In this document: positions 48,101 to 63,549 of the stretch, piece by piece
Layout: each line of letters opens with the position of its first letter
Position numbering within the stretch: the stretch's first letter is position 1
Source of the DNA: Eriocheir sinensis
Taxonomy: Eukaryota > Arthropoda > Malacostraca > Decapoda > Varunidae
Assembly: GCF_024679095.1 (NCBI RefSeq)
Contig: NW_026111184.1
Coordinates: forward strand, 541,452 to 605,451
Direction: 5' to 3'
Length of the DNA: 64,000 nt
Notes under the pieces: generated by a model
Seen by the model: the letters and a program-made list of their open reading frames with translations, nothing else
Told to the model about the DNA's origin: nothing
Database searches by the model: none
Translations under genes and position numbers: made by a program

Positions 48101-50328
48101 AAATTAACCTAATTTTATGTGTATTTTGTATATTTCTTTTCGTACAAATTTAAATTATTTTTGTGTATTTTTGTATATAGTTTTATACAAATTTAGGTTA
48201 TTTTATGTACGCATTTACATTATTTAATGTGAGTTTGGTTTATATATTTTTATCCAAAGTTATTTTATTATACGTTCATTTGTGGACATATATTTTTAAA
48301 GAAATTAGCGGTATTTTATATGTATTTGTATATGTTTTCTCATACAAATTTACATTATTTTATTACTATTTTGTTTATTTAGTTTGATACGAATTACATG
48401 ATTATATGTGTATTTTGTACATATTTTTTATACGTATTTACATTACTTAATGTGTATTTTGTTTATATATTTTTAAACAAATTTACATTATTATATGTAT
48501 TTTTATAAATATTTTGATACAAATTTACATTATTTTATGTATTTTGTATATACATTTCAATTCAAATTTAGCTTATTTTATCTGTATTTTGTATATCTAT
48601 TTTCATACGAATTTAATTACTTCTGTGTATTTTTGTATAAATATTTTTATACAAATTTACGTTATTTTATGTGTATTTTGTATATTTATATTTACACAAA
48701 TACACATTCTTTGATTGGTATTTTGTTTATTTATTTTGATACGAATTTACATTATTTTATGTGTATTTTGTATACATTTTTTTATACGTATTTACTTCAT
48801 TTTACGTGTATTTTGTATATATATTTTCATACAAATCTACGTTATTTTATGTGTATTCGTATATATATTTTGAAACAAATTTACATTGTTTTATATGTAT
48901 TTTGCATATCTATTTCAATACAGATTTACCTTATTGTATGTGTATTTTGTATATTTATTTTAATACAAAGAAATTTTTTATGTGTATATTTGTATATATA
49001 TTAAAAAAAAAAAGCGTTATTTGATAGGTATTTTGCTTCTTTATTTTCATACAAATTTACATTATTTTATTAATATTCTGTGTATTTATTTTGATACGAT
49101 TTTACATTATTCTATTTGTGTTTTGTATATATTTTTTTTATACAAATTTACGTTATTTTAAGTGTATTTGTTTATGTATTTTCATTCAAATTTACAGTAT
49201 TTTATGTGTATTTTGTATATGTATTTCAATAAAAATTTACCTAGTTTTATGTGTATTTTGTATATTTATTTTCATACAAATTTAAATCATTTTTGTGTAT
49301 TTTTGTATATAGTTTTATACAAATTTATGTTATCTTATGTGTATTTTGTATATTTATTTTCATACAAATACACATTCTTTTATTGACATTTTGTTTATTT
49401 ATTTTGACGCGAATTTACATTATTTAATGTGTATTTTGTATATATATTTTTATACGTATTTATATCCTTTATATGTGTATTTTGTATATTTATAAAAAAT
49501 GCGTTATTTTATGGGTATTTTGCATCTTTATTTTCATACAAATTTACATTATTTTATTTACATTCTGTGTATTTATTTTAATACGATTTTACATTATTCT
49601 ATTTGTGTTTTGTATATATATTTTTTTATACATATTTACATTATTTAGTGAGTATTTTTTATATATACTTTATACAAATTTATGTTAATTTAAGTGTATT
49701 TGTTTATATATTTTCATTCAAATTTACATTATTTTATGTGTATTTTGTATATGTATTTCTGTACAAATTTACCTAATTTTATGTGTATTTTGTATATTTA
49801 TTTTCATACAAATTTAACTTATGTTTGTGTATTTTTATATATAGTTTTATACAAATTTACGTTATTTTATGTGTATTTTGTATATGTATTTTCATACAAA
49901 TACACATTCTTTTATTGATATTTTAATTATTTATTTTGACACGAATTTACATTATTTAATGTGTATTTTGTATATATATTTTTATACGTATTTACAACAT
50001 TTCATGTGTATTTTGTATATATATTTCTATAGAAATCTACGTTATTTTATGTGTATTCGTATATATATTTTGAAACAAATTTACATTATTTTATGTGTAT
50101 TTTGTATATATATTTCATTATAAATTTGCCTTATTTTAAGTTTATTTTTATATCTATTTTCATTCAAATTCAAATCATTTTATGTGTATATATTTATTTG
50201 TATTTACGTTATTTTATGTGTATTTTCTATATATATTTTCATTCAAAATTTACATTATTTTATCGGTATTTTGTTCGTTTATTTTGATACGAATTTAGAT
50301 TATTTCATGTGTATTTTCTATACATATA
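45190..50328 (+). repeat. Satellite block 23, T-rich strand on +
   Basis: A 5.1-kb T-rich-sense run, reverse complement of 13830-18650. Its 47340-50328 part also resembles block 1. The block runs through several partial higher-order units and ends at the CATATAGAGTAAATTTC switch. Confidence 0.9.
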
Positions 50329-52150
50329 CATATAGAGTAAATTTCTATGAAAATATATATTCAAAATACATATAAAATTATGTAAATAAGTATAAAAATA
50401 TATATATCAAATACACCTAAAAAAATGAAAATTCGTATCAAAATAAATAAATAAAATTCCGATAAAAGAACGTATATTTGTAGGAAAATAAATATACAAA
50501 ATACACAAAATTACGAAAATTTGAATAAAAATATATACAAAAATACACAAAATTAATTTCAATTTGTATGAAAATAGATATACAAATTACACATATAATT
50601 AGTTAAATTTGTATTTAAATACATGTACAAAATTCACATAAAATAATGTAAATTTGTATGAAATGAAAACAAATTCACATAAAATAACGTACATTGGTAT
50701 AAAATATATACAAAATATACATAGAATAATGTAAATTCGTATCAAAATAAATACACAGAATATCAATAAAATAATGTAATTTTGTATGAGAATAAAGATG
50801 CAAAATACCAATAAAATAAAGCATATTTTCATAAAAATACATATACAAAAATAAAAATAGAATAGCTAAATTTGTATTAAAATTAATATACAAAATGCAG
50901 TAAATTTGTATTGAAAAAATATGCAAAATGCACAAAAAACAATGTATATTTGTTTCAAAATATATATACGAATACACATCAAATAACGTATATTTCTATA
51001 GAAATATATATACAAAATACACATGAAATGACGTAAATACGTATAAAAATATATATACACAATACACATTAAATAATGTAAATTCGCATCAAAATAAATA
51101 AACAAAATATCAATAAAAGAATATATATTTGTATGAAAATAGATATACAAAATACACATAAAATATTGTAAATTTGTATAAAACTCTATACAAAAATACA
51201 CAAAAAATAATTTAAATTTATATAAAATATATATACAAAATACACATGAAATTAGGTAAATTTCTATTGAAATACATATACAAAATACACATAAAATAAT
51301 GTAAATTTGAATAAAAATATATAAACAAATACACTTAAAATAACGAAAATTTGTATGAAATATATATAGAAAATACACATTAAATAATGTAAATATGTAT
51401 AAAAAAATATATACAAAACACAAATAGAATAATGTAAAATAGTATCAAAATAAATACACAGAATATTAATAAAATAATGTAAATTTGTATGAAAATAAAG
51501 ATGCAAAATACCCATAAAACAACGCATTTTTTATGAAAATATATATTCCAAAATGCACATAAAATATTTAAATTTGTATTACAATAAATATACAAAATGC
51601 ACATACAATAAGGTAGATTTGTATTGAAATAGATATGCAAAATACATATAAAACCATGTAAATTTGTTTCAAAATATACATACGAATACACATAAAATAA
51701 CGTAGATTTCTATAAAATATATAGACAAAATACACATAAAATGAAGTAAATACGCATAAGAAAATGTATACAAAATACACATAAAATAATGTAAATTCGT
51801 ATCAAAATAAATAAACTAAATGCCAATAAAAGAATGTTTACTTGTATAAATATAAATATACAAAACACACATAAATTAACGTAAAATTGTATAAAACTAT
51901 ATACAAAAATAAACAAAAATAATTAAATTTGTATGAAAATATATATACAAAAGACACAAAAAATAAGCTAAATTTGAATTGAAATAAATATAGAAAATAC
52001 ATAAAATAATGTAAATATGTATCAAAATATATATTCAAATACACATATAATAACGTAAATTTGTATAAAAATATATAAACAAAATACACATTAAATAATG
52101 TAAATACGTATAAAAGATATGTACGTAATGTAAAAAATTATAAAATTAAA
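45530..52150 (-). repeat. Long inverted repeat 1, right arm
   Basis: Partner of 11990-18650. It differs by lacking the 17997 AT tract and the 17462 insertion. Beyond the arm, homology resumes at about 53390-54950 with about 10200-11860 after the 1-kb indel. Confidence 0.82.
50994..51706 (-). repeat. Complete 16-monomer higher-order repeat unit (713 bp), inverted
   Basis: The same ordered set on the - strand, bounded by D-type monomers starting at 51706 and 50993 on that strand. It is the reverse-complement relative of the 12.4-kb and 41.7-kb units. Confidence 0.84.
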
Positions 52151-55100
52151 GATGCAAAATACCCATAAAATATCTCATATTTAAAAAAAATATATACAAA
52201 AATACACATAAAATAATTAAATTTGTATTAAAATAAATAAACAAAATACACATACAATAAGCTAGATTTTTATTGAAATAGATATGCAAAAAACACATAA
52301 AATAAGGAATTTTTTTTATCAAAATATATACGAATACACAATAAAATTACGTCAATTTTTATGGAAATATATATACATAATACACATAAAATAATGTAAA
52401 TACATAGTAAAATATATATACAAAATACACATAAAATAATGTAAACTCGTATCAAAATAAATAAACAAAATTTCCTCTAAAAGAATGTATATGTGTAGGA
52501 AAATATATATACAAAATACAAATAAAATGAAAAAAATTTGTATAAAAATAATACAAAAATACACAAAAATAATTTAAATTTGTTTGAAAATAGATATGCA
52601 AAATACAAATGAAATTAGGCAGATTTTTATTGAAATACATATACAAAATACACATAAAATAATGTAAATTTGTATGAAAATATATAAACAAATACATATA
52701 AGATAACGTAAATTTCCATAAAATATATGTACAAAATATACATTTAATAATGTAAATATGTCTAAAAATATATAAACAAAATACACAGAATAACGTAAAA
52801 TCGTATCAAAATAAAGAAACAGACAATCAATAAAATAATGTAAATTTGTATGAAAATAAAGATGCAAAATACCCATATAAAAACGCATATTTGTTTAAAA
52901 ATATATATACAAAAATACACATAAAAAAATTAAATTTGCATCAAAATAAATATACAAAAGGCACATACAATAAAGAAAATTTGTATTGAAATAGATATGC
53001 GAAATACACATAAATAATGTAAATTTGTATCAAAATATATATACGAATACACATAAAATAGAGTAAATTTCTATGAAAATATATATTCAAAATACATATC
53101 AAATTATGTAAATAAGTATAAAAATATATATATCAAATACACCTAAAATAATGAAAATTCGTATCAAAATAAATAAACAAAATTCCGATAAAAGAACGTA
53201 TATTTGTAGGAAAATAAATAATCAAAATTCACATAAAATTACGAAAATTTGAATAAAAATATATACTAAAATACACAAAATTAATTTCAATTTGTATGAA
53301 AATAGATATACATAATACACATATAATTAGTTAAATTTGTATTTAAATACATGTACAAAATACACATAAAATAATGTAAATTTGTATGAAATGAAAACAA
53401 ATTCACATAAAATAACGTTCATTTGTATCAAATATATATACAAAATATACATAGAATAATGTAAAATCGTATCAAAATAAATACACAGAATATCAATAAA
53501 ATAAAGTAAATTTGTATGAAAATAAAGCTGCAAAATACTCATAAAATAAAGCATTTTTTTATGAAAATACATATACAAAAATACACATAGAATAATTAAA
53601 TTTGTATTAAAATTAATATACAAAATGCACGTACAATAACATAAATTTATATTAAAAAAATATGCAAAATGCTCATAAAACAATGTATATTTGTTTCAAA
53701 ATATATATACGAATACACATAAAATAACATATATTTCTATAGAAATATATATACAAAATACACATGAAATGACGTAAATACGTATAAAAATATATATACA
53801 GAATACACATTATATAATGTGAACTCGTGTCAAAATAAATAAACAAAATATCAATAAAAAATGTGTATTTGTATGAAAATAGATACAAAATACACATAAA
53901 TTATTTTAAATTTATATAAAACTCTTTTTATAAAAATATATATAACAAAATAATAAAATACTTAAATTTGTATTACAATAAATATACAAAATGCACATAT
54001 AATAAGGTAGATTTATATTGAAATAGATATGCTAAATACATATAAAACAATGTAAATTTGCTTCAAAATATATATACCAATACACATAAAATAACGTAGA
54101 TTACTATAAAAATATATATACAAAATACACATTAAATGAAGTAAATACGTATAAGAAAATGTATACAAAGTACACATAAAATAATTAAATTTTTATTAAA
54201 ATAAATATACAAAATACACATACAATAAGGTAAATCTATATTGAAATAGATATGCAAAATAAACATAAAATAATGTAAATTTGTATCAAAACATATACGA
54301 ATACACACAATAAAATAACGTAAATTTTTATGAAAATATATATAAAAATACACATAAAATAATGTAAATACGTAGAAAAATATATATACAAAATACACAT
54401 AAAATTATGTAAATTCTTATGAAAATAAATGAACAAAATTCCACTAAAAGAATGTATATTTGTAGGAAAATATAAATACAAAATACAAATAAAATAACTA
54501 AAATTTGTATAAAAATATATAAGAAATACATAAAAATAATTTAAATTTATTTGAAAATAGATATGCAAAATACACATAAAATTAGGCAAATCTGTATTGA
54601 AATTCATATTCAAATTACACATAAAATATTGTAAATTTGTATGAAAATATATAAACAAATACACATAAAATAGCGTAAATTTATATAAAATATATATACA
54701 AAATATACATTAAATAATGTAAATGTGTATAAAAATATATATACAAAATACACATAGAATAATGTAAAATCGTATCAAAATAAATAAACAATATCAATAA
54801 AATAATGTAAATTTGTATGAAAATAAAGATGCAAAATACCCAAATAATAACGCATATTTTTACAAAAATACACATAAAATAATTAAATTTGTATTAAAAT
54901 AAATATACAAAATACTCATACAATATGGTAAATTTGTATTGAAATAGATATGAAAAATAAACATAAATAATGTAAATTTGTATCAAAATATATATACGAA
55001 TACCCATAAAATAGAATAAATTTCTATGAAAATATACATATCAAATACATCTAAAATAATGTAAATTCGTATAAAAATAAAAAAACAAAACTACGATAAA

Positions 55101-56193
55101 AGAACGTATATATGTAGGAAAAAAAATATACAAAATATATTTGTATAAAAATATATACAAAAATACACAAAATTAATTTCAATTTGTATGAAAATAGATA
55201 TACAAAATACTCATATAATTAAATAAATTTGTATTTAAATACATGTAAAAAATATACATAAAATTAGGTAGATTTGTTTTGAAATACATCTACAAAATAC
55301 ATATAAAATAATATTTAAATTTGAATGAAAATATATAAAAAATACACCTAAAATTACGTAAATTTGTATAAAATATATATAAAAAATACACATTAAATTA
55401 TGTAAATATGTATAAAAAATATATATACAAAACACAAATAGAATAATGTAAAATAGTATCAAAATAAATACACAGAATCTTAATAAAATAATGTAAATTT
55501 GTATGTAAATTAAGATGCAAAATACCCATAAAGAAACGCATTTTTTTATAAAAATATATATACCAAAATACACATGAAATATTTGAATTTGTATTAAAAT
55601 AAATATACAAAATGCACATACAATAAGGTAAATTTGTATTGAAATAGATATGCAAAATACATATAAAACAATGTAAATTTGTTTCAAAATATATATACGA
55701 ATACACACAAAATAACGTAGATTTCTATAAAAATATATACAAAATACACATAAAAAGAAGTAAATACGTATAAACAAATGTATACAAAATACACATAAAA
55801 TAATGTAAATTCGTATCAAAATAAATAAACAAAATACCAATAAAAGAATGTGTATTTGTATAAATATAAATATACAAAATACACATAAAATAACGTAAAT
55901 TTGTATTAAACTATATACAAAAATACACATAAGTAATTAAATTTGTATGAAAATATATATACAAAATAAAAATAAAATAAGCTAAATTTGAAATGAAATG
56001 TATATACAAAATACATAAAATAATGTAAATTTGTATAAAAATATTTACACAAATACACATTTAATAACGTTAATTTGTATAAAAATATATAAACAAAATA
56101 CACCTCAAATAATGTAAACACGTATAAAAAACATGTACAAAATACACATATATCATGTAATTCGTATCAAAATAGATAAACAAAATAGATATA

Positions 56194-56214
56194 AAATAAT
56201 AATAATAATAATAA
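56194..56214. repeat. (AAT)n microsatellite, about 7 units
   Basis: A run of AAT triplets begins where an A-rich-sense monomer should continue. It is the only trinucleotide microsatellite I see in the window, and it abuts the unique patch that follows. Confidence 0.92.
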
Positions 56215-56235
56215 ATGGTCTATTCATTTGTAGGA
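56215..56235. other. Short non-satellite patch at an internal join
   Basis: TGGTCTATTC and GTAGGAAGCC lie between the (AAT)n run and resumed satellite (TTAAATAATGTAAAC). GGTC, GGAAGCC and this local G+C content fit no monomer type elsewhere in the window. The satellite on the left matches blocks 11 and 19; on the right it resumes in a B-type monomer. It may be a filler insertion at a repair junction or a remnant of an insertion; no element ends are visible. Confidence 0.75.
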
Positions 56236-56379
56236 AGCCATTAAATAATGTAAACTCGCGTCAAAATAAATAAACAAAATATCAATAAAAGAATGTGTTT
56301 TTGTATGAAACTAGATATAGAAAATACACATAAAATAACCTAAATTTGTATAAAACTATATACAATAAAACACAAAAAT

Positions 56380-58050
56380 AATTTCAATTTGTATGAAAAT
56401 AAATACACAAAATACACATAAAATTAGGTAAATTTGTATTGAAATACAGATACAAAATACATTTAAAATAATGTAAATTTGTACAAAATATATATAAAAA
56501 ATACACATTAAATAATGAAAATATGTATAAAAAAATATATACAAAACACAAATAGTATAATATAAAATCGTATCAAAATATATACACAGAATATTAGTAA
56601 AATAATGTAAATTTGTTTGACAACTAAGATGCAAAATACCTATAAAATAACGCATTTTTTTAAAAATTATATATACCAAAATACACATAAAATATTTGAA
56701 TTTATATTAAAATAAATATACAAAATGCACATACAATAAGGTAAATTTGTATTGAAATAGATATGCAAAATACATATAAAACAATGTAAATTTGTTTCAA
56801 AATATATATACGAATACACATATAATAACGTAGATTTCTATAAAAATATATATACTAAATACACATAAAATTAAGTAAATACGAATAGAAAAAGTACACA
56901 AAATACACATAAAATAATGTAAATTCGTATAAATATAAATAAACAAAATACCAATAAAATAATGTGTATTTGTATAAATATAAATATACAAAATGCACAT
57001 AAAATAACGTAAATTTGTATAAAACTATATACAAAAATACACAGAAGTAATTAAATTTGTATGAAAATAGATATACAAAATACACACAAAATAAGCTAAA
57101 TTTGAATTGAAATATATATACAAAATACATAAAATAAAGTAAATTTGTTTCAAAATATTTTTAACAAATACTCATATAATAACGTAAATTTGTATAAAAA
57201 TATATAAACAAAATACACATTAAGTAATGTAAGTACGTATACAAAAAATATGTACAAAATACACAAATAATCATGTCATTCGTATCAAAATAAATAAACT
57301 AAAAACAAATTAAATAATGTCAATTTGTATGAGAAAACATATACAAAATACACATAAAATAACGCAAATTTTTATAAAAATATGTATACAAAAATGCACA
57401 TAAAATTAATTTGCATAAAAAATATATATACAAAATACACATTAGATAATATAAATGAGTATAAAAATATGTATACAAAATACCTATGAAATAATCTAAA
57501 TTCGTATCGAGTTAAATTAAGAAAATAACAATAAATTAATGTAATTTTGGATGAAAATATATATAGAAAACACACATAAAATAACCTAAATACAAATACA
57601 AATATACACATTAAATAATTTAAAATTGAATGAAATAAATATACAAAATAAACATAAAATAAGGTAAATTTGTAATAAAATATATGTAAAAATACACATA
57701 AAATAATATAAATATGTATGAAAATATATATACAAATACACATAAAATAACATGAATTTGTATAAAATTTGTTTCAAAATATATACGAATACACACAATA
57801 AAATAACGTAATTTTTTATGAAAATGTATATATAAAATACACATAAAATAATTTAAATACGTAAAAAATTATATATACAAAATACACATAAAATAATGTA
57901 AACTCGTAACAAAATAAATACACAAAATTCCAATAAAAGAATGTATATTTGTAGGAAAATATATATACAAAAAACAAATAAAATAACAAAAATTTATATA
58001 AAAATATATACAAAAATACACAAAAATAATTTAAATTTGTTTGAAAATAG
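56380..58050 (-). repeat. Inverted copy of block 11/19 sequence, second locus
   Basis: Reverse complement of about 22160-23860 (coordinate sum about 80,230). Here the run has GCAAATTTTTATAAAAA instead of the AACGTTTTAAG variant, so this copy is less derived than, or converted relative to, 43085-44945. Confidence 0.78.
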
Positions 58051-58312
58051 ATATGCAAAATACACATAAAATGAAGTAAATACGTATAAAAAAATGTATA
58101 CAAATTACACATAAAATAATGTAAATTCGTATCAAAATAAATAAACAAAATACCAAAAAAGGAATGTGTATTTGTATAAATATAAATATACAAAGTACAC
58201 ATAAAATAACGTAAATTTGTATAAAACTATATACAAAAATACACAAAAGTAATTAAATTTGTATGAAAATAGATATACAAAATACAAACAAAATAAGCTA
58301 AATTTGAATTGA

Positions 58313-58330
58313 AATATATATATATATATA
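58313..58330. repeat. Short (AT)n expansion, about 18 bp
   Basis: One monomer has a slightly lengthened AT tract between TTGAAA and ACAAAATACATAA. It looks like an early stage of the expansions seen elsewhere in the array. Confidence 0.8.
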
Positions 58331-59939
58331 CAAAATACATAAAATAAAGTAAATTTGTATAAAAATATTTATACAAATACACATATAATAAGGTAAATTT
58401 GTATGAAAATATATAAACAAAATACACATTAAATAATGTAAATACGTATAAAAAATATGTACAAAATACACATATAATCATGTAATTCGTATCAAAATAA
58501 ATAAACAAAATACCAATGAAATAATATAAATTTGTATGAAAAAACATATACAAAAAACACATAAAATAACGCAAATTTCTATGAAAATATATGTACAAAA
58601 ATGCACATCAAATAAATTTGCATAAAAATATGAGTATAAAAAAAATATGTGTATAAAAATATGCATACAAAATACCTATCAAATAATCTAAAATCGTATC
58701 GAATTAAATTAAGAAAATACCAATAAAATAATGTAATTTTGGATGAAAATATATATAGAAAATACACATAAAATAACCTAAATACAAATACAAATATACA
58801 CATAAAATAATTTAAAATTGAATGAGATAAATATACAAAATAAACATAAAATAAGGTAAATTTGTAATGAAATATATGTAAAAATACACATAAAATAATA
58901 TAAATTTGTATCAAAATACATATATACAAATACACATTAAATAACAAGAATTTGTATAAAATTTGTATCAAAATATATACGAATACACAATAAAATAACG
59001 TATCAAAATAAATAAACAGAATTTCAATAAAATAATGTAAATTTGTATGAAAATAAAAATGCAAAATATCCATATAATAACGCATATTTGCATAAAAATA
59101 TATATACAAAAATACATAAAAAATTATTAAATTTGTATTAAAATAAATATACAAAATGCACGTACAATAAAGTTAATTTGTATTGAAATAGATATGCAAA
59201 ATACACATCAATAATGTAGATTTGAATCAAAATATATATACGAATACTCATAAAATAGAGTAAATTTCTATGAAAAAAAAATAATGTAAGTTTGTATGAA
59301 AATAAAGATGCAAAATTCCCATAAAATAGCGCATTTCTTATAAAAATATATATACCAAAATACACATAAAATATTTAAATTTGTATTGAAATAAATATAC
59401 AAAATGCACATACAATAAGGTAAATTTGTATTGAAAGAGATATGCAAAAATACATATCAAACAATGTAAATTTGTTTCAAAATATATATACGAATACAAA
59501 TTAAATAACGTAGATTTCTATAAAAATATATATACAAAATACACATAAAATTAAGTAAATACGTATAAAAAAATGTATACAAAATACACATAAAATAATG
59601 TAAATTCGAATTAAAATAAATAAACAAAATACCAATAAAAGAATGTGTATTTGGATAAATATAAATATACTAAATACACATACAAAATAAACATAAAATA
59701 AGGTAGATTTGTAATAAAATATATGTACAAAATACACATAAAATAATGTAAATTTATATGAAAGTATATATACAAATACACATAAAATACCATGAATTTG
59801 TATAAAAATATATATTCAAAATAAATATTAAATAATGTAAATGCGTATAAAAATATATATACAAAGTACTTATAAAACAATGTAAATTCGTATACAAAAT
59901 ACACTTAAAATAATGTACATTTGAATGAAAATATATAAA

Positions 59940-60945
59940 CATATAGACTTAAAATAAAGTAAATTTGTATCAAATATATATACAAAAAAAAACATTAAAT
60001 AATGTAAATATGTATAAAAAAATATATACAAAACACAAATAAAATAATGTAAAATCGTATCAAAATAAATACAGAAAATATTAATAAAATAATGTAAATT
60101 TGTATGAAAATTAAGATGCAAAATACCCATAAAATAACGCATTTTTTATAAAAATATATATACGAAACAACATAAAATATTTAATTTTGTATTAAAATAA
60201 ATAGATATACAAAATACACATAAAATAAGCTAAATTTGAAATGAAATATATATACAAAATACATAAAATAATGTAAATTTGTATCAAAATACCTATACAA
60301 ATGCACATATAATAACGTAAATTTGTATAAAAATATATAAACAAAATACACATTAAATAATGTAAATATGTATAAAAAATGTAAAAAATACACAAATAAT
60401 CATGTAATTCGTATCAAAATAAATAGACAAAATACCAATAAAATAATGTAAATTTCTATGAGAAAACATATACAAAATACACATAAATAACGCAAATATC
60501 AATAAAAATATATATAATATAATATATTTTTATACATATTTAAAATATTTAATGTATATTTTGTATATATATATTTTATCTAAATTTAAGTGATTTTATA
60601 TGTATTTGTTTATATATTTTCATACAAATTTACATTATTTTATGTGAGTTTTGTATATGTATTTCAGTACAAATTTGCATAACTTTATGTGTATTTTGCA
60701 TATCTATTTTCAAACAAATTTTAATTATTTTTGTGTATTTTTGTATATATTTTTATAAAAATTTTAGTTATTTTATTTGTTTTTTGTATATATATTTTCC
60801 TACAAATATACATTCTTTCATTGGAATTTTGTGTATTTAATTTTTTACGAATTTACATTATTTTATGTTTATTTTGTATATATATTTTTCTACGTATTTA
60901 AACTATTTTATGTGTATTTTATATACACATTTTCATAAATTATTA
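59940..60945 (+). repeat. Direct duplication B, partial copy 3
   Basis: Follows about 21440-22420 (offset about 38,520 bp) across the A/T-only switch and is then truncated at 60945. Confidence 0.8.
60511..60945 (+). repeat. Satellite block 25, T-rich strand on +
   Basis: About 430 bp in the T-rich sense, copying the first part of blocks 11 and 19 after the A/T-only switch. It is cut off at TTTTCATAAATTATTAATAA, where the other two copies continue for another 1.5 kb. Confidence 0.86.
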
Positions 60946-61319
60946 ATAAATTAATAAAATAATGTAAATTTGTATGAAAATAAAGATGCAAAATTCCCAT
61001 CAAATAGCGCATTTCTTATAAAAATATATATACCATAATACATATAAAATATTTAAATTTGTATTGAAATAAATATACAAAATGCACATACAATAAGGTA
61101 AACTTCTATTGAAAGAGATATGCAAAAATACATATAAAACAATGTAAATTTGTTTCAAAATATATACGAATACACAAAAATAACGTAGATTTCTATAAAA
61201 ATATATATACAAAATACACATAAAATTAAGTAAATACGTATAAAAAAATGTAAACAAAATACACATAAAATAATGTAAATTCGAAACAAAATAAATAAAC
61301 AAAATACCAATAAAAGAAT
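60946..61319 (-). repeat. Satellite block 26, inverted
   Basis: About 370 bp in the A-rich sense. It repeats the end of block 14, including the exit at AAAGAATGTATATCTATT. Confidence 0.86.
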
Positions 61320-63545
61320 GTATATCTATTTATTTTAATACAAAATCATTTAATTTATGTTTTTTCGTATATATATTTTTATAAAAAATGCGTTATTTTA
61401 TGGGTATTTTGCATCTTAATTTACAACAACAAATTTACATTATTTTATTAATATTTTCTGTATTTATTTTGATACGATTTTACATTATTTTATTTATGTT
61501 TTGTATATATTTTTTTTATACATATTTACATTATTTAATGTGTTTTTTTTATATATATTTGATACATATTTACGTTATTTTAAGTTATTTTATGTGTATT
61601 TGTTTATATATTTTGACACAAATTTACAATATTTTATGGGTATTTTGTATATATATTTCAAAAAAAATTTACCTAGTTTTATCTGTATTTTGAATATCTA
61701 TTTTCATACAAACTCTAATTATTTTTATGTATTTTTGTATATATTTCAATACAAATTTTAGTTATGTTATGTGTATTTTGTAAATCTATTTTCATTCAAA
61801 TATATATTATTTTATTGGTATTTTGTTGATTTATATTGATACAATTTACATTATTTTATATATACTTTGTATATATATTTTTTACAATTTACATTATTTA
61901 ATATTTATTTTGAATATATAATTTTATTCAAATTCATGGTATTTTATGTGTATTTGTATATATATTTTCATATAAATTTACATTATCTTATGTGTATTTT
62001 GTACATATATTTCATTACAAATTTACCTTATTTTATGTTTATTTTGTATGTGTATTTTGTACATTAATATTTATACAAATACACATTCTTTTATTGGTAT
62101 TTTGTTTATTTGTTTTGTTTCGAGTTTTCATTATTTTATGTGTATTTTGTTTACATTTTTTTATACGTATTTACTTAATTTTATGTGTATTTTGTATATA
62201 TATTTTTATAAAAAATCTACGTTATTTTATGTGTATTCGTATATATATTTTGAAACAAGTTTACATTGTTTTATATGTATTTTTGCATATCTCTTTCAAG
62301 AGAAGCTTACCTTATTGTATGTGCATTTTGTATATTTATTTCAATATAAATTTAAATATATTATGTGTATACATGAACAAAAAACACATAAAATAATGTA
62401 GATTTGTATGAAATGAAAACAAATACGTTTTATATAAAATATATATACAAAATACACATAGAATGTTGTAAATTCATATCAAAATAAATACACAGAATAT
62501 CAATAAAATAATGTAAATTTGTATGAAAATAAAGATGCAAAATACCCATAAAATAAAGCAATAAGGTAGATATGTATTGAAAAAATATGCAAAATATACA
62601 TAAAACAATGTAAATTTGTTTCAAAATATATATACGAATACACAAAATAACGTAGATCACTATAGAAATATATATACAAAATACACTTGAAATAATGTAA
62701 ATACGTATAAAAATATATATACAAAATACACATTAAATAATGTTAATTCGTGTCAAAATAAATAAACAAAATATCATGAAAAGAATGTGTATTTGTATGA
62801 AAATAGATATGCAAAATACACATAAAATAACCTAAATTTGTATAAAACTATAAACAAAAATACACAAAAATAATTTAAACTTGTATGAAAATAAATATAC
62901 AAAAAACATAAATTATTAGGTAAATTTGTATTGAAATACATATAAAAAATACACATAAAATAATGTAAATTTGAATGAAAATATATAAACATATAGACTT
63001 AAAATAACGTAAATTTGTATCAAATATATATACAAAAAACACATTAAATAATGTAAATATATATAAAAAAATATATATACAAAACACAAATAAAATAATG
63101 TAAAATCGTATCAAAATAAATACAGAAAATATTGATAAAATAATGTTAATTTGTATGAAAATTAAGATGCAAAATACCCATAAAATAACGCATTTTTTAT
63201 AAAAATATATATACGAAAAAACATAAAATATTTGATTTTGTATTAAAATAAATAGATATACAAAATACACATAAAATAAGCTAAATTAAATGAAAAGTAT
63301 ATACAAAATACACATAGAATAATGTAAAATCGTATCAAAATAAATACTCAGAATATCAATAAAATAATGTTATTTTGTATGAAAATAAAGATGCAAAATA
63401 CCCATAAAATAAAGCATATTTTTTTAAAAATACATATACAAAAATACACATAGAATAATTAAATTTGTATTAAAATTAATATACAAAATGCACGTACAAT
63501 AAGGTAAGTTTGTATTGAAAAAATATACAAAATGCACATTAAAGC
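61318..63545 (+). repeat. Direct duplication A, copy 2
   Basis: Partner of 28190-30490, with an 80-90 bp deletion near 62560 and scattered substitutions. Confidence 0.86.
61320..62370 (+). repeat. Satellite block 27, T-rich strand on +
   Basis: Direct copy of block 15 (28192-29243) with scattered substitutions and a small local change at 61422-61430 (TTACAACAACAAATT in place of TTTTCATACAAATT). It ends at GTATACATGAAC, the diverged form of the block 15 exit. Confidence 0.88.
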
Positions 63546-63549
63546 ACAT
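62371..63549 (-). repeat. Satellite block 28, inverted
   Basis: Direct copy of 29244-30490, lacking about 80-90 bp (two monomers) at 62560, where AATAAAGCA runs straight into ATAAGGTAGAT. It ends near 63549, where CACATTAAAGC is followed by a different continuation from that in the 30.49-kb copy. Confidence 0.87.

Larger units (their letters stand above)
50329..60510 (-). repeat. Satellite block 24, inverted, longest single-orientation run
   Basis: About 10.2 kb without a change of orientation, the longest in the window. It contains a complete higher-order unit at 50994-51706, the only non-satellite patch (56194-56235) and several internal joins (about 52115, 55135, 58985, 59275, 59890) where monomer order jumps. 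Segments are shared with blocks 5, 11, 12, 19, 21 and 22. Confidence 0.9.
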
